Shown: one piece after another, positions 1-5,489 of the stretch
Numbering within the stretch: position 1 is the first letter of the stretch
Layout: every line of letters begins with the position of its first letter
NCBI GenBank assembly: GCA_949746915.1
Contig: CATKEA010000091.1
Location: forward strand, 1-6,008
Direction of reading: 5' to 3'
DNA from: an uncultured Bacilli bacterium
GTDB lineage: Bacteria > Bacillota_I > Bacilli_A > RF39 > UBA660
Length of the DNA stretch: 6,008 nt
Position numbers and translations under genes: made by a program
The notes under the pieces: generated by a model
The model's database searches: none
What the model saw: only the letters and a program-made list of their open reading frames with translations
Told to the model about the DNA's origin: nothing

Positions 1-596
1 ATAATCAAAATACAGTTTACTATAAATTCATAATCTACTATCCAGTTATTTACTTGCAATTTTATTAATAATATTAATGTCATTAATAATATCAATGTTG
101 TAATAATAATTATAATTTTGTTTGCATTCATTTTTAGTTTATAACTAAGTTTCTCTACATCCATTTTGATGTTTCTTAGTATTATTAATGAAAACATTAA
201 AACTATCATAGTTAAAATAATTGTATTTTCTAGATATATAACCATATTTACTTTTGTAATACTATAAACAAATATTGATATTATACAAATAATAATTTCA
301 CTAAACATATTGACAATGGATACATATATACTTCCCATTACAGAATGGATTAAATTTTTATCAAGTAATAAATAAAATAGTGAACCAGCTAATGATGCTG
401 ATGCAAATATTTTTATAATTGGATTTGTAGAATATGTATTCATTCCAATAAATATTACAATTATTATAATAAATGCTATTTTAGAGGGAATTATTTTTGT
501 TTTTTTAGTATTAAAAATTTCTTTTCCTAGTATTAATAACATGATAACTCCAGATATCCCTTTTATAATTACCTGAAATAAACTTATATTTCCCAT
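1..596 (-). CDS. AgrC-like sensor histidine kinase, N-terminal membrane domain (partial, 3' end outside window)
   Basis: An open frame starts at ATG 596-594 and continues without a stop for 198 codons to the left edge. Hand translation gives a protein that is almost all membrane: about six or seven hydrophobic segments, near residues 5-23, 37-52, 59-78, 84-110, 117-140 and 160-179, with a new one starting at 188. Short Lys-rich loops lie between them (KKTK at 31-34, RNIKMDVEK at 141-149). AGGTGA stands 8 bases before the ATG. The gap to the upstream response regulator is only 27 bases, so the two are probably co-transcribed. A poly-membrane N-terminus beside a LytTR regulator is the arrangement of AgrC/ComD-type kinases, which sense peptides. 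The DHp and GHKL ATPase parts would lie beyond the edge, so the kinase call is inferred from topology and neighbour. Another membrane protein, such as a transporter, is possible. Confidence 0.6.
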   Translation of the reverse strand, partial: MGNISLFQVIIKGISGVIMLLILGKEIFNTKKTKIIPSKIAFIIIIVIFIGMNTYSTNPIIKIFASASLAGSLFYLLLDKNLIHSVMGSIYVSIVNMFSEIIICIISIFVYSITKVNMVIYLENTIILTMIVLMFSLIILRNIKMDVEKLSYKLKMNANKIIIIITTLILLMTLILLIKLQVNNWIVDYEFIVNCILI

Positions 597-623
597 TATG
601 ATCTTCACCTACTATACTGTCTT

Positions 624-1361
624 CTATACGTTTACTTTAGTCCCACACATTTTCTCTTTTAATTCCTTCTTTTTATTTCTTGAAAGTAAATTAGTTTCTT
701 TATTCTCAAACTTAATTACTCCATTTGCTAATTCAACACTTTTTATGTTAAAAATGTTTACTATACAACTTCTATGTGATCTGAAAAATCTTGGATCTTT
801 TCCTAGCTGATTCATTATTGTACTTAAATCCTGAGCTAATTCAATCTCTTTCTCTCTAGTTACAATAGTTGAATAATAATTATCAGGATTCTTCTCAATA
901 TACATAATGTCTTGATATGGAATTCTATATAATTCTCCACCCTGTTGAAATTTAAACGCATCATCCGATGTTTGAATTTCGAATGCAAGTTTGATTGATT
1001 CCCTTAAGTTTTCCTCACAGTCATAAAATTTAGATATTAAATCTAACATTAGCATTCTTTTGTGAAAGTTCCAAGAAATCATTTTATCATGTGACGTTAC
1101 AATAATAATTTGGCTGTTCCAGTCTCCTGCAGCCCTTATATCTCTTGCCAAATCTAAACCTGACTTTCCTGGTACTTCTATATCCATAATATAAATCTTT
1201 TTACCAATTATATTTTTTAACTTACTCATAGTGCTATCAGTATACTTTGGTATTTCTATTATTCGATAAGCATCATTAGCTTCTCCTAACACCTTAAAGA
1301 TTATTTCTGAATACATCCTTCTAAATTCTTTACTATCTTCATATAAGATAAAATTTACCAT
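624..1361 (-). CDS. LytTR-family response regulator (AgrA/ComE-like)
   Basis: 245 residues in the usual two-domain layout. The receiver domain (about 1-125) has the acidic pair E8-D9, the phospho-acceptor D60 in IYIMDIEVPGKSGLDLA, T89/S90 and K111. A LytTR DNA-binding domain (about 138-238) follows, including FFRSHRSCIVNIFNIKSVE at 192-210, the signature seen in AgrA. The family binds imperfect direct repeats upstream of target promoters, usually in quorum-sensing or bacteriocin circuits. The start is ATG 1361-1359, preceded by AAGGAG with a 5-base spacer. The membrane gene 27 bases downstream is its likely sensor partner. In classical agrBDCA operons the kinase precedes the regulator; here the regulator comes first. 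No AgrB or peptide gene is visible in the window. The domain call is firm; the signal and target genes are unknown. Confidence 0.9.
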   Translation of the reverse strand: MVNFILYEDSKEFRRMYSEIIFKVLGEANDAYRIIEIPKYTDSTMSKLKNIIGKKIYIMDIEVPGKSGLDLARDIRAAGDWNSQIIIVTSHDKMISWNFHKRMLMLDLISKFYDCEENLRESIKLAFEIQTSDDAFKFQQGGELYRIPYQDIMYIEKNPDNYYSTIVTREKEIELAQDLSTIMNQLGKDPRFFRSHRSCIVNIFNIKSVELANGVIKFENKETNLLSRNKKKELKEKMCGTKVNV

Positions 1362-1391
1362 ATCGTCTCCTTTTTGTACAACCTATTTATC

Positions 1392-1400
1392 ATTTTATCA
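1392..1400 (-). promoter_or_regulatory. Candidate extended -10 promoter of the response-regulator operon
   Basis: On the minus strand TGATAAAAT gives an extended -10 (TG, one base, then TAAAAT, 5 of 6 to consensus) about 30 bases before the regulator ATG. No good -35 is visible. It lies just past the terminator of the preceding gene, where a new promoter is expected. Confidence 0.4.
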
Positions 1401-1407
1401 CAATAGC

Positions 1408-1439
1408 AAAAAAAGAGAAAGTTTATTTTCCCCTTTTTT
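1408..1439 (-). terminator. Rho-independent terminator after the TagO/WecA-like gene
   Basis: The minus strand reads A6-GGGG-AAA, loop ATAAAC, then TTT-CTCT-T6. This folds into a 13-bp stem with two G-C and two G-U pairs at its core, and the descending arm ends in a run of T. It begins 16 bases after the stop codon of the transferase gene and separates it from the response-regulator operon. Confidence 0.7.
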
Positions 1440-1455
1440 GACAATTTATTCACAA

Positions 1456-2541
1456 TTAGTTACCATTTATTTTCTTTTTTACTATATCTTTTAGTTTTGG
1501 TGGCCTTTTGTCAGTAATAATATTAGTATGAAATACAAACCAAATAAGAATTGCTAATAAAATAGCATAGATAATAATAGCAGCTTTACTATCTCCTAAA
1601 ACATATAAAATAGAAGTTAATGCAAATAAAATATTTATAACATATATAATTAAAACAGTTGTTCTTTGAGATAAATTCATTCCTAATAATTGATAATGAA
1701 TGTGTCCTTTATCAGCACTAAATATTGGTTTTTTCTGAAGTGTTCTTCTAATTATAGCAAATAATGTATCTATAATTGGTAACCCTAAAATAAGAATTGG
1801 TACAAATAAAGATGTCAAAGCTGTTCCCTTGAATCCTAATAATGAAATAACAGCTATGATAAATCCCATAAATTGGCTACAATCTCCAGCAAAAATACTA
1901 GCTGGATAAAAATTATGCAAAAGAAACCCTAATGTTGCTCCTAGCATTATAAAAGATAGGATCATTTCTAAACTCAAAGCTCTTCCCTGATATATTCCTA
2001 TAATTCCTGTAGTTAAATAAAATATAGATGTAACTCCACTACTTAGTCCATCTAAACCATCTGTAAAATTAATAATATTTATACATGCTACAATAAAGAA
2101 AATCGTAGCTGGTATTGATACAATACCAAAATTTAAATTATATCCAAAAGCCGATAATTCAGTTAACTGTATTTTGCCATAAAAAACAATAACACATGCT
2201 GCTAATAATTGTCCTAATAATTTATGTGATGATTTTAGATCATGGATATCATCAGTTATTCCAGTTAAGATAATAATAAAACTACCTATTAAAATAGCAT
2301 TCATTCTAATACTTGGTACACCAAAACACATATAGCCAAATAAAAATGCAAAAAAGATTCCCACTCCACCTAATTTAGGTATTGGTTTTTTATGAATATG
2401 TCTTTTTTGTTCAACATCCCGTGGTACATCTATAGCACCTATATGATGAGCTATTTTTTTCATAATTGGCATTATTAATGCACTAAATAAAAATGTTACA
2501 ACAACTATTACAATAATATTTTCCATTTCTTCTGTTATCAT
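1456..2541 (-). CDS. tagO: Undecaprenyl-phosphate GlcNAc-1-phosphate transferase, TagO/WecA family
   Basis: 361 residues, close to TagO length, with about ten or eleven membrane segments. The family moves GlcNAc-1-phosphate from UDP-GlcNAc to undecaprenyl phosphate at the inner membrane face, the first step of teichoic acid and related wall polymers. Visible motifs are HIHKKPIPKLGG (48-59), the Mg-binding DDIHD (97-101), NFTDGLDGL (158-166), catalytic-loop D220 in FAGDCSQFMG, and HIHYQLL (280-286), which marks the GlcNAc-specific branch. The loop normally reads GD-x-GS; here it is GD-C-S, one Gly short (see findings). The frame also opens at GTG 2550, but that GTG lies inside the ribosome binding site, so ATG 2541-2539 is chosen. 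It has its own promoter and terminator and so appears monocistronic. The family is sure; which polymer it starts is not. Confidence 0.88.
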   Translation of the reverse strand: MITEEMENIIVIVVVTFLFSALIMPIMKKIAHHIGAIDVPRDVEQKRHIHKKPIPKLGGVGIFFAFLFGYMCFGVPSIRMNAILIGSFIIILTGITDDIHDLKSSHKLLGQLLAACVIVFYGKIQLTELSAFGYNLNFGIVSIPATIFFIVACINIINFTDGLDGLSSGVTSIFYLTTGIIGIYQGRALSLEMILSFIMLGATLGFLLHNFYPASIFAGDCSQFMGFIIAVISLLGFKGTALTSLFVPILILGLPIIDTLFAIIRRTLQKKPIFSADKGHIHYQLLGMNLSQRTTVLIIYVINILFALTSILYVLGDSKAAIIIYAILLAILIWFVFHTNIITDKRPPKLKDIVKKKINGN

Positions 2542-2546
2542 TACTA

Positions 2547-2553
2547 CCACCTT
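2547..2553 (-). promoter_or_regulatory. Ribosome binding site that fixes the transferase start
   Basis: AAGGTGG stands 5 bases before ATG 2541. The upstream in-frame GTG (2550-2548) is part of this site, so it cannot sensibly be the start; the protein begins MITEE. Confidence 0.75.
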
Positions 2554-2561
2554 CTGTTTTA

Positions 2562-2570
2562 ATTATAGCA
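2562..2570 (-). promoter_or_regulatory. Extended -10 promoter of the TagO/WecA-like gene
   Basis: The minus strand reads TGCTATAAT: a perfect -10 hexamer with an extended TG, 20 bases before the start codon. The -35 position falls in the T tract of the preceding mbl terminator, with no good hexamer, as is common for extended -10 promoters. Confidence 0.6.
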
Positions 2571-2582
2571 AATAATGATTAT

Positions 2583-2606
2583 AAAAAAAACTACTTTTTG
2601 TAGTTT
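2583..2606 (-). terminator. Rho-independent terminator after mbl
   Basis: Directly after the mbl TAG, the minus strand reads AAACTAC, loop AAAAA, GTAGTTT, then five more T. The 7-bp stem has only two G-C pairs, but its position against the stop codon and the T run support it. It ends the spoIIQ-spoIIID-mbl block. Confidence 0.65.
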
Positions 2607-3590
2607 CTATTCATCAATTAAATGTAAATTATCTAGTAATATTCCTGTTCCTTCTGCTACATTTGTCAATGGATTATCAGATATTAATACAGGTACTTTT
2701 AATTCTTCTCTTAAAAGATATGTAAGTCCATCTATTAAAGCACCTCCACCAGTTAGAACAATCCCTTTTTCCACAATATCTGAGGATAACTCTGGTGGTG
2801 TATCTCCTAAAACGCTTTTGGCTGTTAATATTATTTTTTTAATATCTTCCCTTAATGCTTCTTCAATTTCATTTGATGATATTTTTATCATATTAGGAAG
2901 TCCTGTAGTAATATTTCTTCCACTTATCTCCATTTCTTCCTTTTTCTTTTTAGGATTTACAGTTCCTATTTTTATTTTTATTTCTTCGGCTGTTTTTTCT
3001 CCAATTAAGAGTTTATATTTGTCTTTTACATAACTAACAATATCTTTATCAAAAGTATTTCCAGCGACTTTACTTGATGCACTAGTTACGACTGAACCAA
3101 GTGATAATACTGCTATATCTGTTGTACCACCACCAATATCAATAACCATACTACCACTTGGTTTTGATATGTCCATACCTGCTCCAACTGCTGCTACTTT
3201 TGGTTCTTCTTCTAAAAATACTCGTCTAGCTCCCATTCTTTCAGCAACTTCACGAATTGCATTTTTCTCTACTTGTGTTGTATTAGTTGGACAACAAATT
3301 AAAATTCGTGGTTTTTGAAACAGTTTTTTTCCAATTGCCTTTTTTATAAAATATTTTAGCATTATATCTGTTACTTCAAAATCAGCTATTACTCCATCAC
3401 GCATCGGCCTTATTGCTTGAACTTTACCAGGAGTTCTTCCTAACATTTCATTTGCTTCTTTACCAACAGCTAGAACCTTCTTAGTTTGTGTATCTAGAGC
3501 AACTACACTTGGCTCATTTAATACTACTCCACGACCTTTTTCATATATAAGTACATTAGCTGTTCCTAAATCTATTCCTATATCACGCAT
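2607..3590 (-). CDS. mbl: Rod-shape protein Mbl, MreB-family bacterial actin
   Basis: 327 residues, near the usual 333. It is an actin-like ATPase that forms membrane-bound filaments and guides lateral peptidoglycan synthesis with MreC/D, RodA and class A/B synthases. Visible elements are phosphate-1 DLGT (7-10), LNEPSVVALD (24-33), the Mbl-type LEEEPKVAAVGAGM (126-139) with the catalytic glutamate region, phosphate-2 DIGGGTTD (151-158), and the adenine-site TGGGAL (280-285). EEEPKVAA rather than MreB's EEPxAAA, and the position right after spoIIID, favour Mbl over MreB or MreBH. ATG 3590 follows AGGTGA by 4 bases. It begins 17 bases after the spoIIID stop, so it is co-transcribed with spoIIID at least in part. 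The start is a few residues shorter than in B. subtilis (MFARDIG), with no upstream start codon in the gap. Confidence 0.95.
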   Translation of the reverse strand: MRDIGIDLGTANVLIYEKGRGVVLNEPSVVALDTQTKKVLAVGKEANEMLGRTPGKVQAIRPMRDGVIADFEVTDIMLKYFIKKAIGKKLFQKPRILICCPTNTTQVEKNAIREVAERMGARRVFLEEEPKVAAVGAGMDISKPSGSMVIDIGGGTTDIAVLSLGSVVTSASSKVAGNTFDKDIVSYVKDKYKLLIGEKTAEEIKIKIGTVNPKKKKEEMEISGRNITTGLPNMIKISSNEIEEALREDIKKIILTAKSVLGDTPPELSSDIVEKGIVLTGGGALIDGLTYLLREELKVPVLISDNPLTNVAEGTGILLDNLHLIDE

Positions 3591-3607
3591 GACTTCACCT
3601 ATTTCTT

Positions 3608-3862
3608 TTATTTTTTCATATTTAAATACTTTAATTTAGTAGATTGTCCACCTCTTATGTGTCTTACTTTAATATGATCTTCAAAGATATCTTTAACTTT
3701 ATTATACATAGTCGCATCTATTTCTAAAAGTCTTTCTTTTAAGTCTTTATGAGTTGTGCTTTTACTAACTTTAAAATGCTTTGATATTTCTCTAATTGTC
3801 ATATTGGTTGATAAAGCAAAAGCGGCTTCTTCTCTTACTCTTTCTTCAATTCTTTTATTCAT
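3608..3862 (-). CDS. spoIIID: Stage III sporulation transcription factor SpoIIID
   Basis: 84 residues, against 93 in B. subtilis. SpoIIID is a mother-cell DNA-binding protein that activates or represses many sigma-E genes and helps switch to sigma-K. The helix-turn-helix spans about 21-43 (MTIREISKHF then KVSKSTTHKDL). The basic C-terminal patch KVRHIRGGQSTKLKY (65-79), which contacts the minor groove in the B. subtilis protein, is nearly unchanged. The only shortening is at the extreme tail. ATG 3862-3860 follows AAAGGTGAG with an 8-base spacer. It lies between spoIIQ (66-base gap) and mbl (17-base gap), the order known from many spore formers. A sigma-E-like promoter may lie in the 66-base gap. 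Confidence 0.95.
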   Translation of the reverse strand: MNKRIEERVREEAAFALSTNMTIREISKHFKVSKSTTHKDLKERLLEIDATMYNKVKDIFEDHIKVRHIRGGQSTKLKYLNMKK

Positions 3863-3882
3863 AATATATACTCACCTTTAGT

Positions 3883-3914
3883 AAAGTATATATTTACATT
3901 ACTTTATTTATGAA
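3883..3914 (-). promoter_or_regulatory. spoIIID: Possible sigma-E promoter before spoIIID
   Basis: On the minus strand, TTCATAAA (3914-3907) resembles the sigma-E -35 (core ATA). TATACTTT (3890-3883) matches about 5 of 8 positions of CATACAMT, with 18 bases between the ATA core and the -10. Sigma-E control is what SpoIIID is known to have. In such AT-rich DNA a partial match is weak evidence. Confidence 0.3.
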
Positions 3915-3928
3915 TAAAAGTTTGGTTA

Positions 3929-4552
3929 CTATATCTCACTTAGTTTTTTATCGAAATATTTATTAGGATCAACTATTTGCCCTTTTATTGATAATTCAAA
4001 ATGTAAATGGTTTGGAATGTCTTTATTTAATTCACAAGATCCACTTTTTCCAATTGCTTGTCCACGAGTAACAGTATCACCCTTTTTTACAGTTACATTA
4101 TTGACACTTTGATAGATACTTATTATATCATTGGTATGTCTGATAGTTACAACATTACCTAATAGTTCTTCTTGACTTACTTCTATAACTTCTCCATCCA
4201 AGATGCTTTGAACATCATATTCTTCGCTGTTTGTATAATCGATTCCTGAGTTTTGCATATATGTGTTTTCATGATATATAATTGAATTCTTTTGTTGCTC
4301 TTCATCACTTTGATTATCATAAAAATTCTTAGCGATTGTTACATTTGCGTTTGAAAATGGTTTCATGATAGTTACTTCTGTATTCATTACTGGTATCTCA
4401 TTATCTAAAATGGTATTTGATACATATTGATAAGTATCTTCTTCTTTAGAAAAATCCTTAGTAGCTACATAAGTACCTACAAGTAGTGCTACTACTAATA
4501 GTGTGTATACTACTGGTATAACAAATGGTTTTAATCTCAATTTCTTTTGCAT
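3929..4552 (-). CDS. spoIIQ: SpoIIQ-type forespore membrane protein with degenerate M23 (LytM) domain
   Basis: 207 residues. One membrane helix at about 9-30 follows a short basic cytoplasmic start (MQKKLRLK). A linker of about 70 residues leads to a LytM/M23 domain (about 95-200) that would lie in the intermembrane space. SpoIIQ is made in the forespore and binds SpoIIIAH from the mother cell to build the feeding-channel complex. The domain keeps D105 (in NSGID) and the HLH pair H182/H184, but the first zinc His of the usual HxGxD is Asn101, so hydrolase activity is doubtful, as in B. subtilis SpoIIQ. It is shorter than B. subtilis SpoIIQ (283). ATG 4552 is preferred because the upstream GTG (4561) lies inside the ribosome binding site. 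The sigma-F promoter match and the spoIIID-mbl neighbours support SpoIIQ over a general wall hydrolase. Confidence 0.87.
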   Translation of the reverse strand: MQKKLRLKPFVIPVVYTLLVVALLVGTYVATKDFSKEEDTYQYVSNTILDNEIPVMNTEVTIMKPFSNANVTIAKNFYDNQSDEEQQKNSIIYHENTYMQNSGIDYTNSEEYDVQSILDGEVIEVSQEELLGNVVTIRHTNDIISIYQSVNNVTVKKGDTVTRGQAIGKSGSCELNKDIPNHLHFELSIKGQIVDPNKYFDKKLSEI

Positions 4553-4557
4553 AATTT

Positions 4558-4564
4558 CCACCTC
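4558..4564 (-). promoter_or_regulatory. spoIIQ: Ribosome binding site that fixes the spoIIQ start
   Basis: GAGGTGG stands 5 bases before ATG 4552-4550. The in-frame GTG at 4561-4559 belongs to this site, so the protein begins MQKKL, three residues shorter than the longest reading. Confidence 0.75.
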
Positions 4565-4569
4565 ATTTA

Positions 4570-4599
4570 AATTGTTACCTATTTTGTGGAAATTTATAC
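4570..4599 (-). promoter_or_regulatory. spoIIQ: Sigma-F (forespore) promoter of spoIIQ
   Basis: On the minus strand GTATA (4599-4595) is a perfect -35. A 15-base spacer follows, then GGTAACAATT (4579-4570), which matches the sigma-F -10 consensus GGNRANAHTR at every position but the last. Transcription would begin a few bases before the ribosome binding site. The -35 starts 5 bases after the stop of the DUF1146 gene. B. subtilis spoIIQ is a known sigma-F gene, so the site and the gene call support each other. Sigma-G reads similar sites. Confidence 0.7.
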
Positions 4600-4604
4600 A
4601 TTAA

Positions 4605-4802
4605 TTAAATAAATTTTGTTGATAAAAAGACATCATATATAAAATTAGTTACTAAATATGATAAAGAGATTGTTAAAATAAAATAAAAGAACTGAGCTTG
4701 TACTACTTTATTTTTTTTAAAAATTTGATTAATATTAATCGAATCAATTGACCATATTACTAATGGAATTATTACTATATATAATAAAAATTTAGAATCC
4801 AT
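4605..4802 (-). CDS. DUF1146 (YwzB-like) small membrane protein
   Basis: 65 residues with two membrane helices (about 5-24 and 38-60) joined by a short basic loop. The core matches what I recall of DUF1146/YwzB: a Trp in helix 1 (W17), an FKKNKVVQAQ loop (28-37), and a second helix with LVTNFIYD (49-56). The function of the family is unknown. In B. subtilis and many Firmicutes the gene lies between the atp operon and murA-spoIID, upstream of spoIIQ/spoIIID/mbl, so this position next to spoIIQ fits. ATG 4802 is 8 bases after the rpiB stop, with AGGGA overlapping that stop, so it is translated from the rpiB message. The length is at the short end of the family but looks complete. Confidence 0.75.
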   Translation of the reverse strand: MDSKFLLYIVIIPLVIWSIDSININQIFKKNKVVQAQFFYFILTISLSYLVTNFIYDVFLSTKFI

Positions 4803-4810
4803 ATTTTTCC

Positions 4811-5260
4811 CTACTTTTTATTTTTTTGTTCATATTCTGTTATTAAATCTATTCTTCTTTGATGACGCTCTTCTTCTATATATTTTGTTTTTAAAACTAC
4901 ATCAATAATGTCATAAGCTCTAAATGTTGGCATGCTTCCACTTAAAGCTATTACATTAGCATTGTTGTGCATGATAGATAATTTTCCTTCTTTTACATTT
5001 GATATTTTAGCACAACGAACACCTTTTACTTTGTTACATGCAATAGAAATACCAATTCCAGTACCACAGATGGCTATACCTAAATCTATTTCTTTGTTAC
5101 TTGCTGCTTCTCCTAAAAGTATTCCAAAATTTGGGTAATCAACAGAAGATGTTGATGTTGTTCCAAAGTCAATTACATCAAAACCTCTTTTTTTTAAATA
5201 ATTCTCTATTTTTGTTTTTAATTTATATCCTCGATGGTCACTTGCTAAACCTATCTTCAT
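4811..5260 (-). CDS. rpiB: Ribose-5-phosphate isomerase B (RpiB/LacA/LacB family)
   Basis: 149 residues, full family length. RpiB interconverts ribose-5-phosphate and ribulose-5-phosphate in the cytosolic non-oxidative pentose phosphate path. Visible elements are SDHRG with D8-H9, DYP (41-43), the active-site loop ICGTGIGISIACNK with C65 and T67, H98-N99 in HNNANV, and the phosphate-binding tail RHQRR (132-136). C65 places it in the Cys-type branch like E. coli RpiB. The usual G-x-R after NVLA is GSM here (M110), so one conserved Arg is absent. ATG 5260 follows AGGTGA by 6 bases. The DUF1146 gene follows after 8 bases. A related activity (allose-6-P or galactose-6-P isomerase) cannot be excluded, but no sugar operon is nearby. 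Confidence 0.88.
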   Translation of the reverse strand: MKIGLASDHRGYKLKTKIENYLKKRGFDVIDFGTTSTSSVDYPNFGILLGEAASNKEIDLGIAICGTGIGISIACNKVKGVRCAKISNVKEGKLSIMHNNANVIALSGSMPTFRAYDIIDVVLKTKYIEEERHQRRIDLITEYEQKNKK

Positions 5261-5287
5261 ATTATTTCACCTCTTATTTTCTTTTTT

Positions 5288-5296
5288 ATTATAACA
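5288..5296 (-). promoter_or_regulatory. rpiB: Extended -10 promoter of rpiB
   Basis: The minus strand reads TGTTATAAT: an exact TATAAT with an extended TG, about 28 bases before the start codon. No good -35 is found 16-18 bases upstream. It would drive rpiB and the DUF1146 gene in growing cells. Confidence 0.55.
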
Positions 5297-5401
5297 TAGT
5301 TTTGTGTAAATAATGTGTAATATTGTTTTTTACTATAAAAATATTATATTTTTCAGTAACGCTTCATAACCTCTTAAATATCCCTATGAGCTTTATTTAT
5401 G

Positions 5402-5432
5402 GAAACTTATGATTCTTTCATTTTTGAGTTTC
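5402..5432. repeat. Small nested inverted repeat in the rpiB/WDGH-type intergenic region
   Basis: GAAACT (5402-5407) pairs with AGTTTC (5427-5432). Inside lies ATGA / TCAT with a 5-base loop. There is no T run on either side, so it does not look like a terminator. The surrounding 5297-5489 holds no gene I can support. Chance pairing in AT-rich DNA is possible. Confidence 0.25.
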
Positions 5433-5489
5433 AATAGTAGTAAATAATCTTAAAATAATTATATATATCTACTTTATATGAGTATTTTT

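Noticed and set aside
60..115. ATTAATAAT-like repeats that might be taken for a repeat array
   Set aside because: They fall within the coding frame of the sensor protein as Ile/Leu codons of a membrane helix; the pattern is explained by AT-rich codon use.
598..810. A 70-codon plus-strand open frame at the end of the regulator gene
   Set aside because: It lies opposite the LytTR domain, starts in the gap between two minus-strand genes and shows no ribosome binding site or known motif.
2575..3033. A 152-codon plus-strand open frame opposite mbl
   Set aside because: It is the antisense shadow of mbl, which has intact actin motifs throughout; the plus-strand translation is Ser/Phe-rich with no recognisable domain.
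4932..5313. Two plus-strand open frames of 68 and 70 codons opposite rpiB
   Set aside because: Both are antisense to a complete RpiB; no ribosome binding site and no family resemblance.
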